Assembly: GCF_009789195.1 (NCBI RefSeq)
Contig: NZ_WSTC01000003.1
Span: 62,001 to 126,000, forward strand
Direction: 5' to 3'
Origin: Paenibacillus sp. MMS18-CY102
GTDB taxonomy: Bacteria; Bacillota; Bacilli; Paenibacillales; Paenibacillaceae
DNA: 64,000 nucleotides
Numbering within the stretch: position 1 is the first letter of the stretch; each line of letters starts with the position of its first letter. Below the pieces are notes generated by a model. That model saw only the letters and a program-made list of their open reading frames with translations, did not search any database and was not told the DNA's origin. A program made the translations under genes and the position numbers. Shown one piece after another: positions 1 to 8,855 of the stretch.

Positions 1-1843
1 GTTCCGGCTTCAGCAGCACGCAAAACCGATAAGGATCATCACCGAACAGCTCCGCGTACACCTTCTTGGCTTCGGGATCCGGAATCGCGTTCAATTGATG
101 GTTCTCGACGATGATCGGGCGCTCGCCCGTGTAGATTTCGACCAGTTGCTCCAGTCCCGCCTTCGTGCCCCGTTTACGATGCAGCTCCGGCATCTGCTTG
201 ATCAGCTTGCGAAGCTTTGCCTCCGGCCAACCAGGATCCGCTACTGCACCGATCCATGTCGCAAGCCATCGCAAGTAGTCGCCCTGCATCGCATCGACAT
301 CAAGCCAGCGAGGGGAGGAAGCGATTTTGCCATCTAGATCAGTCATGAACGATTCGACCAAAGCAAGGAACCTTTCCAACAAATCGCGGCTCGCCGCATC
401 CTCCTGGTATACCGCGGGCAAATACCGCAAATACGATAATCGTGGAAAATCTGCGCGAATGCCTGCCACGCTTGGCGTCAGCTTATCGCTGCCATACAGC
501 TGGATGCGCACCCACATATACCGTCCCGGCTCAGCACGGACAAGCACCTCTTGCGGGTTCACGCTAGGCTCTGACCAAGGCAGCTGCGATAGCGCCGCCA
601 CCTTCTCGCTTGACCGTAGCAGTGGATCCGCCAAATAATCATCAAGGCTGCGATCCGTCCCATCGATCTGGAACACCCGCTTGTCGGATATCAAATACGT
701 GACACGGATGAGCGTATTATCCGGTATGCTCCGGTCTAACGCCAGCTTATGCCAGCGAATGCCTTCCTCCGTGCTGTCGAGACTATGCGAGATAAACTCA
801 CCTTTGGAAATCGGCGACCCGCTCTCGCGGAACAATGCTTCCTTGCGCTGCAGCAGCGTAATCGTTTGATTATCCCGGTGAAACAGATACATTCGCTCAC
901 GGCTAAACACGATGCGATGGGCAGCGCCGTGGTAAGCCGTCATCGGCCCGATCGGATCGCCTTGCGCGTTGAACAGGTGCAGCATCGGCTGTTGCATGCC
1001 TTCCAATGCTTCATTTTCCCCAATGTAGATCACGCCTCGGTTATCCACTGCGACGGCGTTTGGATTCATCGATGAATCCAACACAGCCTCGCGAAGCAGC
1101 TCGCCCTCCGGCGAATAAAGCCTCAGCACTTTAGCGTCGATGTCCAGTAACGCCAATGTGCCGTCATCGGCAGTTGCTGCCGTTAGCCGCCTGCCAGCTG
1201 GTTGGCCAAGTGAAGGCTCATCGGAAGGAGCTTCGGCCAGATTTGCAGCTTGCTCCCCGACTAGGCCGCCGAACCGCCCTCCAGGATCGAAACGTACGGC
1301 GAAAGCACCTTCCGCTTGCGTCACGAAACTCCAGCCCTTGCGGTCAATCGCGATGCCGTAAGGGGACCAGCTAACCGCTCCTCCTTGCTCCTGGGGCCCA
1401 ACCGCCTGATGGTCTGCGATCCAAACTAACTGCCCCGTAACTTCGGAGTAAGCCGCTAACCGGAGCTGCTGCGCATCATCACGTTCCAGCACATAGATCA
1501 AGCCGTTCGTGCCTCGAGCCATGCGATACCCCGCACCCAGCAGCCTTAGCGTCCCTTCCGGCCGATCCAATTGCATCGTTAAAGGGTTAAAAGCATACAC
1601 TTTGCGCGTCGCTTCATCCAATAGGAGCAGCATGCCGCTGGGCCCTTCCGCAATATCGGTAATGCGTGCGCCGCCAGGCAGCAGCGTTTCCAGTTGTATA
1701 GCCAGCTCCGTACTGTAATCGTTAGCCGATTGAATCCGAATGCCGGAATCGCTAAACTCCAACTGATGCAGCATTCCTTGGCGCCAGCTTAGTGGCGAGC
1801 GAATGACATGGTAGTGCTGTTCGTTACGGTCCAATGCGGGCAT
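1..1843 (-). CDS. eCIS phage-tail-domain protein (TIGR02242-like), 3' end outside window
   Basis: The frame stays open from an ATG at 1843, preceded by GGAAGGAG, to the left edge, so the C terminus is missing. The first 330 or so residues look like a beta-propeller of NHL type, with repeated GIAID- and AVAVDNRG-like strands. From about residue 465 comes a block with YLRYLPAVYQED, a WLATWIG segment and RGTKAGLEQLVEIYTG, the pattern of the phage tail protein domain TIGR02242. In eCIS clusters such proteins follow the gpJ-type baseplate genes and are taken to be outer baseplate or fibre-attachment parts. The start overlaps the upstream baseplate gene by 20 nt, so translation is probably coupled. 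Family assignment is from recalled motifs; the structural role is inferred. Confidence 0.8.
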   Translation of the reverse strand, partial: MPALDRNEQHYHVIRSPLSWRQGMLHQLEFSDSGIRIQSANDYSTELAIQLETLLPGGARITDIAEGPSGMLLLLDEATRKVYAFNPLTMQLDRPEGTLRLLGAGYRMARGTNGLIYVLERDDAQQLRLAAYSEVTGQLVWIADHQAVGPQEQGGAVSWSPYGIAIDRKGWSFVTQAEGAFAVRFDPGGRFGGLVGEQAANLAEAPSDEPSLGQPAGRRLTAATADDGTLALLDIDAKVLRLYSPEGELLREAVLDSSMNPNAVAVDNRGVIYIGENEALEGMQQPMLHLFNAQGDPIGPMTAYHGAAHRIVFSRERMYLFHRDNQTITLLQRKEALFRESGSPISKGEFISHSLDSTEEGIRWHKLALDRSIPDNTLIRVTYLISDKRVFQIDGTDRSLDDYLADPLLRSSEKVAALSQLPWSEPSVNPQEVLVRAEPGRYMWVRIQLYGSDKLTPSVAGIRADFPRLSYLRYLPAVYQEDAASRDLLERFLALVESFMTDLDGKIASSPRWLDVDAMQGDYLRWLATWIGAVADPGWPEAKLRKLIKQMPELHRKRGTKAGLEQLVEIYTGERPIIVENHQLNAIPDPEAKKVYAELFGDDPYRFCVLLKPE

Positions 1844-3809
1844 ATGCGGCTCCTTCCGCCGCCGGGCGCCATGACCACGGAAGCTCAATTTCCACTTGAT
1901 GATAATCTGAATACACAAGCGCGTTCGCGGCTATCACGACATTCCCCTGTTCGTCGAGCACTCCGCCACCGCCACCAGCCGTGAATAACTGCAGCCGCTC
2001 CACACTATCGACTCCTGGCACTTGATCAATCAAGGCATATAACTCAGAACGATAAACCGCTTGGCCAAAAGCCCAGCCCTTCCCGGCTGCGCCCCCCTCC
2101 AGCGGGTGAAGAAAACGCCCTAGCGCTGCCGTAACATCCTGCTGCACATTCACGCTGTCATATCCGTTTCGCATCGTAATAAGTGCATTAACCTGAACCT
2201 TCACATACTGCGGGGCAACGACTGTAACCCGCGTCGTCAGCAACCGATGCTGATCCAGATGCCTTGCCACCGTTTGCCGATACCCGATGCTTGGCTGCGG
2301 GTTAGGCTTATCGCTATATGGCACAACAACGACGGAAACGGCATTATCGTCCAACAGCAGCGCTTTGGCCCGGGCAACTCGAAGCCCCGGCGTCTGGCAG
2401 GCGAGCATCTCATAGTCACGGTCTGTAACCGCTCTTGTCAGTTGCTTCAATTCTTTGCCCGCACGGGTAACCGCGTCATCCAAACGCTCGGCATTCGCGC
2501 CTCCAGCTGCAGGCAACCGATGGTCGATCCGCAGTATCGATTCAAGCCCATTATCGCGATCAGCGAAACGGCGAATCGTTCCCGCTCCAACGTTGCTTGC
2601 GAGCCCTGCTGTTCGCTGGCAGGACACCCGGATGCTTTGCTCCTGCTCCGAGGCAGGCGGCACCATCCCGCGCAAGCCATCACCGAACTGAATCGAATGA
2701 TTGTCGAGATCGAAGACAAAATGCCGGTCATCCGGCGCCGAAGCGTCCCAATCCTCCACACGTTTCCATGCCTGCCACGAGCCGGATAATGGCTCGAACA
2801 CTTCAACCGCCATGCTTTCCGGCACAATTCCATCGCCGCTGCGAAGCGTATATGATTGGTTGCCAAGCCCATTGGACCTGCCCAGCCATTCCAACGAGGA
2901 AGCCAGCTGCACAGTAGATACTGCATTTAACGTAACGCTGTCGACTCGCGGAACTAGCTCGTAGCCGGCCTCTACGATCGTGCAGCGGAACCAGCAGCAT
3001 GCTGCCGCCATAATCGGGAATACGCGCTGCAAGCCGCACTTCTCCGGCGTGCGAAACAATATTCTGCCGGTACGGGTTAGCATGGCCGTTTCATCCCGCT
3101 CCACTTGTAGCGGCTCCCACTCCGAATCTTCGTTCATATACTCCCAAACAAGCTTGACGGGCGGCGTCACTTCTCCCACACGCTCGTCGGCCATTGCTGC
3201 AATCGGAACAGGGTACTGGTCGTACAGCCGGAATAAAATCGAAAGCGGCATTTGTGGTGCCAACTTCCGGTCAAAGCCGAGGTAAAGGCTGCTGCCTGCC
3301 TCCGCTTTGTCCCCAAAAGCCATAAACGTCAGTCCCTCATGCCCCGCCGCTTCCGTCTGGTCCAACATTGCCGACCCGGCTAATGTCACGATTGCAGTGA
3401 GCGATGCTGCCGTAACCGCCAGCTCCTCCTCTGTCTCGAACGCCAGCTCGCCAGCCATCATCCGTGTGCCTGCTGGCACTTGAACGGGTTCATCCGTTGT
3501 GGCGCTCAAGCCGGCAAATGGCGATGTCGCCTCATCTTTAAACGAAAAAGACACCTCAGCCCGGGCCGGTTTTGGAGGAAGCGGCGCTGTGCCCAGCAGC
3601 TTCAAATATTTGCGGATATGGTCATCGCGCACCTGATCCAAGTAAAAGCGCTGGCTTTCGGCCAGCCAAGCGAACAGCTCCAGCATCGTAATGCCAGGAT
3701 CATGCGCGTTATAATCGGTCCAATCCGGCGCATACCGCGGGATCTGCTTCTTCGCATCCTCGATCAGCTGCGCGAACGTCTTATCATCCAGATTAGGAAT
3801 GGGCAGCAT
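1824..3809 (-). CDS. eCIS baseplate gpJ-like protein, shorter paralogue
   Basis: This 661-residue protein resembles the putative baseplate assembly family (TIGR02243, baseplate J/gp47-like). It has the N-terminal pattern of that family, in which PNLDDKTFAQLIEDAK is followed by APDWTDYNAHDPGITMLELFAW, and a VTDRDYEMLA motif near residue 460. Such proteins form the wedge ring around the spike of contractile tails. A GTG at 3818 is in frame but lies inside the ribosome site GAGGAGGTG; the ATG at 3809 has proper spacing and is preferred. It is the second of two gpJ-type genes and is followed by the tail-domain gene with a 20-nt overlap. A 476-bp repeat-bearing gap separates it from the larger paralogue. 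Confidence 0.88.
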   Translation of the reverse strand: MLPIPNLDDKTFAQLIEDAKKQIPRYAPDWTDYNAHDPGITMLELFAWLAESQRFYLDQVRDDHIRKYLKLLGTAPLPPKPARAEVSFSFKDEATSPFAGLSATTDEPVQVPAGTRMMAGELAFETEEELAVTAASLTAIVTLAGSAMLDQTEAAGHEGLTFMAFGDKAEAGSSLYLGFDRKLAPQMPLSILFRLYDQYPVPIAAMADERVGEVTPPVKLVWEYMNEDSEWEPLQVERDETAMLTRTGRILFRTPEKCGLQRVFPIMAAACCWFRCTIVEAGYELVPRVDSVTLNAVSTVQLASSLEWLGRSNGLGNQSYTLRSGDGIVPESMAVEVFEPLSGSWQAWKRVEDWDASAPDDRHFVFDLDNHSIQFGDGLRGMVPPASEQEQSIRVSCQRTAGLASNVGAGTIRRFADRDNGLESILRIDHRLPAAGGANAERLDDAVTRAGKELKQLTRAVTDRDYEMLACQTPGLRVARAKALLLDDNAVSVVVVPYSDKPNPQPSIGYRQTVARHLDQHRLLTTRVTVVAPQYVKVQVNALITMRNGYDSVNVQQDVTAALGRFLHPLEGGAAGKGWAFGQAVYRSELYALIDQVPGVDSVERLQLFTAGGGGGVLDEQGNVVIAANALVYSDYHQVEIELPWSWRPAAEGAAYARIGP

Positions 3810-3927
3810 CGCGTTCACCTCCTCAGCTTCTGTGCTGCTTGCATATTTGTTAAATTAGTTTCCAGTTAGCCAAGCCGGTCCCAACCAGCTGCCTGTTGTT
3901 AGCTTGGTACTTGCCACCTGCCGGTCC

Positions 3928-3948
3928 CCATTGCAGTTTGTACAATGG
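3928..3948. repeat. 21-bp palindrome family, copy 1
   Basis: Matches CCATTGYA-N5-TRCAATGG: 8-bp arms with a 5-bp centre. First of four copies in the gap between the two gpJ-type genes. Confidence 0.8.
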
Positions 3949-3979
3949 CATCCATCGTTTCTGCTCGCTGGAGCGTTTC

Positions 3980-4000
3980 CCATTGCAATCTGTGCAATGA
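3980..4000. repeat. 21-bp palindrome family, copy 2
   Basis: CCATTGCA and TGCAATGA arms around a 5-bp centre; the last arm base departs from consensus. Confidence 0.75.
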
Positions 4001-4052
4001 GTTTCCACGAAATAGCTCCTATACGAGTAAAATCAGCATTGTCAGCCGTATC

Positions 4053-4073
4053 CCATTGTACAGAATGCAATGG
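4053..4073. repeat. 21-bp palindrome family, copy 3
   Basis: CCATTGTA and TGCAATGG arms, in the orientation opposite to copies 1 and 2. Confidence 0.8.
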
Positions 4074-4103
4074 GTGCACTCGCTACTACCGGTTCACGCG
4101 GCC

Positions 4104-4124
4104 TCATTGTACAAATTGCAATGG
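4104..4124. repeat. 21-bp palindrome family, copy 4
   Basis: TCATTGTA and TGCAATGG arms, same orientation as copy 3, so the cluster reads as two forward and two reversed copies. Confidence 0.8.
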
Positions 4125-4134
4125 GGAGACTTTT

Positions 4135-4249
4135 CCAAGTGTGTGGGCGTGCACTAAACTGCTCCATGCATCTGGTTTCTTGTAACTATGTACCAAACAA
4201 CTTTACGCACCTAGCTGCTCCCATGAACCTAATTACTCCACACACTTGG
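4135..4249. repeat. 12-bp inverted repeat bounding a 115-bp segment
   Basis: CCAAGTGTGTGG at 4135-4146 is the exact reverse complement of CCACACACTTGG at 4238-4249. The 91 bp between them has no coding pattern. The segment sits just beyond the palindrome cluster inside the eCIS operon. It could fold in the transcript or be a miniature-element remnant; nothing here decides between these. Confidence 0.6.
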
Positions 4250-4285
4250 ATGCCACCTAGACGAAACGATTCCATTCACCTGAAC

Positions 4286-7200
4286 TTACCAACTGTTGCT
4301 CCTAACGACTACCTGATGCTCCCCGCTGTAAATGAGCATATGCTGCGGAAAAGCGGCAATTGGCGCCGGTTGCGACGCATTAATCGTAATCTCATTGCCC
4401 TCGCTGTCGCGTATGAGCATCTCAAGCCGATCCACGTAGGCTAGGCCCGGCACTCCGCTTAACAGCGCGTATAGATCGGACAGTGCGGGCACTCTTCCGA
4501 ACTCCCAGCCTTGGCCAACCGGGCCGCCTGTGAGCGGATGCAGGAACGATTGCAACCGCCCGAAAGCAAGCCGCTCTGCTTCGGGCACGCCTTCCATGCC
4601 ATTGGCAACTAGAACGGCGTGAACGGCAACCTCAGCATACGCTGGTCCACGCACATGAATATGTCCACGGCCTGCGACGACATTCGCTGCCCGCTCCTGA
4701 ATATAGTCCGTAACCAACTGCCGCAACGCAGCGCTCGGCTGTGGCAGTTGGCCTACTGACTGCGGCACGATCACGAGCGTCATTCGTCCCGGGTGCGGGA
4801 GCCCTTGCTCATTTACATTAGGCAAACATTTGACCCTCGCAATACCCCGCGCCGCCTCAAAAGCAAGGCTTTCATAATCAGCGGCCGTCACCGCCCGATT
4901 GCGATGATGAATCATCAACGGCCCCCGCGCCTTAGCAGCTTCAGTACCCTCGGTATCATAACCCCCAGCAGCAGCAACAGGGTTTATGACGCCATCTACA
5001 TACGCGATCGAAGACTTCAGCATCGTAATGGCTCCTGCCGGCACATTGCCTCTTGCGCCGCCCCCGCAGCGATAATGCAGCATAACGTTGTTCGTGCCGA
5101 TTGGCGGAATCATGCCATGCACGCCATCGCCGAATTGAATGCGGCCCGAGGTCCGGTCAATCGCATAACACCGCTCCTCTGAACCCGCAGCTGCCAGGGC
5201 GTCTGCCGCTTTCCAACGTACCCAAAAGCGCGTTACATTTCCTTTCTCATCCTTCTCTTCAACAAAAACCGCGCCAGTGTCCTGCAGCAGCAGCCGTTCG
5301 CGATCAGTGATCGACGACAGCTCGTCGATAAACAGCTCCTCGGCCGCGACAGGAACCTTAGGTACCGTAAATAGAGCATTCGGCGTACCGCTTGATGAAC
5401 CAATTACTTCGTCCCGATAGCTTTCGGCTTGGTCGACCAAGGCCGTATTCCGATACAGCCCTTGAATAACTGGTGCCGGTGCGCCACTATTGCCCTCCGA
5501 ATCCGCCGTATGAAACACGCCTAACGTATCGACTCCACGCAGCCAGTAACGCTGCCGGCCGAACAATGGCGCTTCCGTCCAATCCGGCAAACCGATGAAC
5601 GCCAAGCAGCCGCTCTTGGCCAAATGGTCCGTGCCATCGCTCACATCCAGCTTCATCCATCGCGAACCGCCGCGCTTCTCTGCGTAATACTGCCACTCGA
5701 TAAGCGGATGCCGATCCGGGTTATAGACTTGATCAGCCAAGTCTAGATATAAACTAATCGGCCCGCGCAGCGGCGCACGGTCAAAGCCGATATAGACCGC
5801 CTGTGTATCATCCGGTTCCGGCTCAAAGCCCAATTCCCGTCCCGAACCTGCCGTCCAATCCGAGTACTGCAGGTTGCGATACGCCAACACACGCTCAGGC
5901 GTTGCTTTAACCGCGTATGAAACAGCAACATCGCTAACCGCAAGCCGCTTGCCCGTTACTTCCAGCTCGCCGCTAGCATTGAACGCAATGAGCCGGCAAC
6001 GTACCCAGTAGTTTTCTTGCCCTTGTACGGATGCAAGCGCAACGTCATCGCTATTGCGGAACCGAATTCGGCATATGCCCGCCGACTCCTCATAGTCTAC
6101 CGATTGGCGCTCCCAGCGCAGCCAGCCGCCGCCGTTCCAATATTCCCAGGACACCGCTTCCGTCATGATCGACTCCACTTCCGACTCAAGCGACTCCTCG
6201 CCAATCACAAAGCTTAACGTTACCTCGCCGCCCCGCTTGGATAGCGCCTCCGCACTCGCTAGATAAAACGTGTCGCCCGTACGCGGGCTAGGGCCGAATA
6301 GATAGAACCCGCCGCTGCCGCCTTCGGCCGGCTCCACCGGATTATTGTTGCTGAACAACAAATCCGGCGGTACCGCATCTCCAGCCGTCTCGATCTGCCA
6401 TTGCCGCATGCTTCGCGTGCCACCGCCGCCCGCAACGATGATCTGCCCACGCAGCCACCGGTTCGTTTCGCCGTTCACGGCTGTCATCCCAATCTGCATG
6501 GTGCCGGGCTTCACTCTAAAACGATCGCCATCGGGCAGCAGATCCTCCCAGCCTTCATTCCAATACTGCCAGCGAATGCGCACATCCGCTGCCGCCGGGG
6601 CTTCACCTGCTTCATTCACCAGCCGAATCGCGGTGCTTCTGCCGCAGCCAAGCACATTCCCATGCGCCAAATACAGCACATTGTCCTGTTTGTTCACGCC
6701 TTCGAACAGCTGGAATGACGTTACTCTGCTGATCTCAGTTCCGGCAGCATAGACCGCTTGCAGCGGAGACGCCAATGTAATCGTCTCTCCCTTGGCAGCT
6801 TGCACTTCCGCATATCCGCCCTCAACGCCAAGCGACAATAAATCGCCTGGCGCCAGCCCTTTGGCGTTATCGACAAGCAGCACAATATCCCCTTGACGAG
6901 CCGGCGCTGTAAGCACCGCCCACAATGGAGCAACCGGCTGCTCCGCCATGTTAGGCGGCGCCGGATAGATGCCGCCGCTTGCGGTTACGCTCAGCAGATC
7001 CGTGATGCGAGCAGGCGTCGCCAGCATCGGCTGGCCGGTCTCGAACACGATCGGCTTGCCGCCGTCCGATGGCGGCGCCGCTACTTGCGTCCGCGCTGGA
7101 ATCAGCACCGCGTCCTTCAAGCCCGCGCTCAGCCTGAACGTAACCGGGGCGCGCGCTTGCGTCGCGGGAAGCAGCGAGATGCCGAGCTTGCTGAGGAATA

Positions 7201-7396
7201 CGATGAAATTTTTGTCTGGAACCCGATTAAGGCGCTCCAATGTATCCACGTACTGGCCCGCAAAAATACGCAATACCGCGGCCGCAGGATCGCGCTCGTT
7301 GCGCATATTCCATTCCGGCACGTAATAGGGAGCCAGCTCCAGCAGCTGCTCGATAATCTGGCCGACATCCCGGCCATCCATGAGCGGAGCACGCAT
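4286..7396 (-). CDS. eCIS baseplate gpJ-like protein, large paralogue
   Basis: The 1036-residue product is a baseplate J/gp47-like protein of the kind found in eCIS and related tails. The N terminus has VGQIIEQLLELAPYYVPEWN and a NERDPAAAVLRIFAGQ block typical of the family, and the C-terminal third carries VTAADYESLAFEA near residue 837. The middle (about residues 230-700) is made of repeated WQYWNEGWEDL-like and YWVRCRLIAF-like beta units and accounts for most of the extra length over the 661-residue paralogue. The ATG at 7396 follows AGGAGG. It probably forms the outer baseplate wedge together with the smaller J protein and gp25. Homology is clear from the pattern; the wedge role comes from known tails. 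Confidence 0.88.
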   Translation of the reverse strand: MRAPLMDGRDVGQIIEQLLELAPYYVPEWNMRNERDPAAAVLRIFAGQYVDTLERLNRVPDKNFIVFLSKLGISLLPATQARAPVTFRLSAGLKDAVLIPARTQVAAPPSDGGKPIVFETGQPMLATPARITDLLSVTASGGIYPAPPNMAEQPVAPLWAVLTAPARQGDIVLLVDNAKGLAPGDLLSLGVEGGYAEVQAAKGETITLASPLQAVYAAGTEISRVTSFQLFEGVNKQDNVLYLAHGNVLGCGRSTAIRLVNEAGEAPAAADVRIRWQYWNEGWEDLLPDGDRFRVKPGTMQIGMTAVNGETNRWLRGQIIVAGGGGTRSMRQWQIETAGDAVPPDLLFSNNNPVEPAEGGSGGFYLFGPSPRTGDTFYLASAEALSKRGGEVTLSFVIGEESLESEVESIMTEAVSWEYWNGGGWLRWERQSVDYEESAGICRIRFRNSDDVALASVQGQENYWVRCRLIAFNASGELEVTGKRLAVSDVAVSYAVKATPERVLAYRNLQYSDWTAGSGRELGFEPEPDDTQAVYIGFDRAPLRGPISLYLDLADQVYNPDRHPLIEWQYYAEKRGGSRWMKLDVSDGTDHLAKSGCLAFIGLPDWTEAPLFGRQRYWLRGVDTLGVFHTADSEGNSGAPAPVIQGLYRNTALVDQAESYRDEVIGSSSGTPNALFTVPKVPVAAEELFIDELSSITDRERLLLQDTGAVFVEEKDEKGNVTRFWVRWKAADALAAAGSEERCYAIDRTSGRIQFGDGVHGMIPPIGTNNVMLHYRCGGGARGNVPAGAITMLKSSIAYVDGVINPVAAAGGYDTEGTEAAKARGPLMIHHRNRAVTAADYESLAFEAARGIARVKCLPNVNEQGLPHPGRMTLVIVPQSVGQLPQPSAALRQLVTDYIQERAANVVAGRGHIHVRGPAYAEVAVHAVLVANGMEGVPEAERLAFGRLQSFLHPLTGGPVGQGWEFGRVPALSDLYALLSGVPGLAYVDRLEMLIRDSEGNEITINASQPAPIAAFPQHMLIYSGEHQVVVRSNSW

Positions 7397-7414
7397 CGCA
7401 ATACCCTCCTGACG

Positions 7415-7810
7415 CTATCCTTCTCGCAAATAAAACGGATAGACCAAATTGAATTCATTGTTCGTGGAACGAACCCGATAACGTATGGCAATGCCTAGCC
7501 TGCCAACCGTGCCGCGTTCAGGCTGCACCTCGACGGACAGCGTCTCAATTCGCGGCTCCCATCGGTTCAAAGCGTCGCGAACGCTCGCTTCCATCTGCCC
7601 CGCCGTCGAGACGCTCATCGTCTCGAACACAAAGTCGTGAATGCCGCAGCCAAAGTCAGGGCGCATAACGCGCTCCCCCTTTGCCGTAAACAAAATGATG
7701 CGAATCGCCTCCTGGATATCCGCCTCATCCGCCGACATTGCGAATGCGCCTGACCCTGGCTCTAGAGCGACAGGAAATTTCCACCCTGTACCTAGAAACG
7801 ATTGATTCAT
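7415..7810 (-). CDS. eCIS baseplate wedge protein, GPW/gp25 family
   Basis: This 131-residue protein has the gp25/GPW pattern: GTGWKFPV at the start, an EADIQEAIRIILFTAKGERVMRP-type core in which an aliphatic helix leads into GERVMRPDFGCGIHDFVFE, and a C-terminal strand region with RYRVRSTNNEFNLVYPFYL. In contractile tails gp25 joins the sheath initiation layer to the wedge. Length is normal for the family. It lies between the PAAR tip gene and the large gpJ gene, the usual place. The ATG at 7810 is preceded by AAGGTGGCGGAG. Confidence 0.92.
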   Translation of the reverse strand: MNQSFLGTGWKFPVALEPGSGAFAMSADEADIQEAIRIILFTAKGERVMRPDFGCGIHDFVFETMSVSTAGQMEASVRDALNRWEPRIETLSVEVQPERGTVGRLGIAIRYRVRSTNNEFNLVYPFYLREG

Positions 7811-7855
7811 GAATCTCCGCCACCTTCAACCGTTTTATGTAAATCGGTGAGCCAT

Positions 7856-8146
7856 CTATCCAATCAGCACGGTCGGCTCGCCCATCATGATTGCATTGGG
7901 CCCTCCTGCTTCGGTAATCGTATCGCCCATCCGCACAGCGGGAAGCCCATTGATAAACACCGTCGCCGATCCAACCGCAACTACGCCCCCGGCATGCGGA
8001 TTCGGGGTTGCCAACGGGCAAGCATGAAAATCCGAAGCAGCCCGCCAAGCTGGCTTGCCTCCGATTAGAACGTTCGCGCTGCCCGGTCCCGGGCTAAGCG
8101 GCGTGCCGTGGCTTGTCGGATCCCCCATTCTTGCTGCAGGCGGCAT
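7856..8146 (-). CDS. eCIS PAAR-repeat spike tip protein
   Basis: The 96-residue product begins MPPAARMGDPTSHGTPLSPG and has repeated short strands (NVLIGGKPAWRA, TVFINGLPAVRMGD, TVLIG) as in PAAR proteins, which cap the spike and form the sharp point of T6SS and eCIS particles. The frame is open upstream to 8227, but the GAGGAG site and the family N terminus place the start at the ATG at 8146. Three histidines and one cysteine are available for the metal site found in PAAR tips. Its place between gpV and gp25 supports the call. Confidence 0.92.
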   Translation of the reverse strand: MPPAARMGDPTSHGTPLSPGPGSANVLIGGKPAWRAASDFHACPLATPNPHAGGVVAVGSATVFINGLPAVRMGDTITEAGGPNAIMMGEPTVLIG

Positions 8147-8183
8147 CACGCCACGCTCCTCTCTTTTTGCGAATAGGGCTGCA

Positions 8184-8855
8184 TTAGTTAATCTGAACGA
8201 TCGAGCCTTGGATCTTGAGCGTGCCACTGGACTTCAGCGTCATTGACGCATTCGCCTCCAGCTGCACCTCATTCGACTTGATCGTAATCTTCTGGCTGCT
8301 CTTGAGCATAATCGCATTGCTGGAACCGTCGATCACAACCTCATTGCCGTTGGCATCCTTCAGCTCGATAGCCGGGCCATCCGAGCCATCCGCTAACTTG
8401 ATTGTCTGCCCGTCCTTGCTCGTAATCGTAATATTCTCCTTGCCATCTGTATCGTCAAGCACGATCTCATGCCCGCTGCGCGACTTGATGATGCGCTTAT
8501 TGTTATTGCCATCGTCGTTGCTGCCGGGCGGCGTATCCTTGCCATTCCAGAGCGACCCGAGCACGTAAGGGTAGTTGATATCGCCATTTTCGAAAGCGAC
8601 GAGCACTTCATCATCCACTTCAGGCAAAAAATAAAACCCTCGCGCCTTGCCTGCACTCGGCACTGCAATGCGCGCCCAATTGCTCTCGTCAGATGCGCCG
8701 CTCCCGCCGGTCCCTCCGCGCCAAGGGTACATCAGCTTCACTCTGCCTATCCCTTCGGGGTCCTGATTGTTCGTAACGATCGCAATCATGACGCCGTAGA
8801 TACGCGTTCGATCCTGGCCGCTGCCTCCAAGCAGCCCCCCCAGATCCATGGTCAT
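8184..8855 (-). CDS. eCIS spike protein gpV, VgrG C-terminal-like
   Basis: This 223-residue protein is the baseplate assembly protein V type. An OB-fold region (YGVMIAIVTNNQDPEGIGRV, then FLPEVDDEVLVAFENGD) is followed by repeated short beta segments rich in I, T, K and S (ITITSKDGQTIKL, ITIKSNEVQLEA, LKIQGSIVQIN), which fit a needle-like beta-helix. In many T6SS and eCIS the gpD and gpV parts are fused as VgrG; here they are two genes. Its ATG overlaps the gpD stop as ATGA at 8852-8855. Together with gpD and PAAR it should build the central puncturing spike. Confidence 0.92.
   Translation of the reverse strand: MTMDLGGLLGGSGQDRTRIYGVMIAIVTNNQDPEGIGRVKLMYPWRGGTGGSGASDESNWARIAVPSAGKARGFYFLPEVDDEVLVAFENGDINYPYVLGSLWNGKDTPPGSNDDGNNNKRIIKSRSGHEIVLDDTDGKENITITSKDGQTIKLADGSDGPAIELKDANGNEVVIDGSSNAIMLKSSQKITIKSNEVQLEANASMTLKSSGTLKIQGSIVQIN

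Noticed and set aside
3904-4185. Short frames reading CTNCNG or LYKLQW peptides
   Set aside because: These peptides are translations of the 21-bp palindrome; the same occurs at 53339-53641. No ribosome sites.
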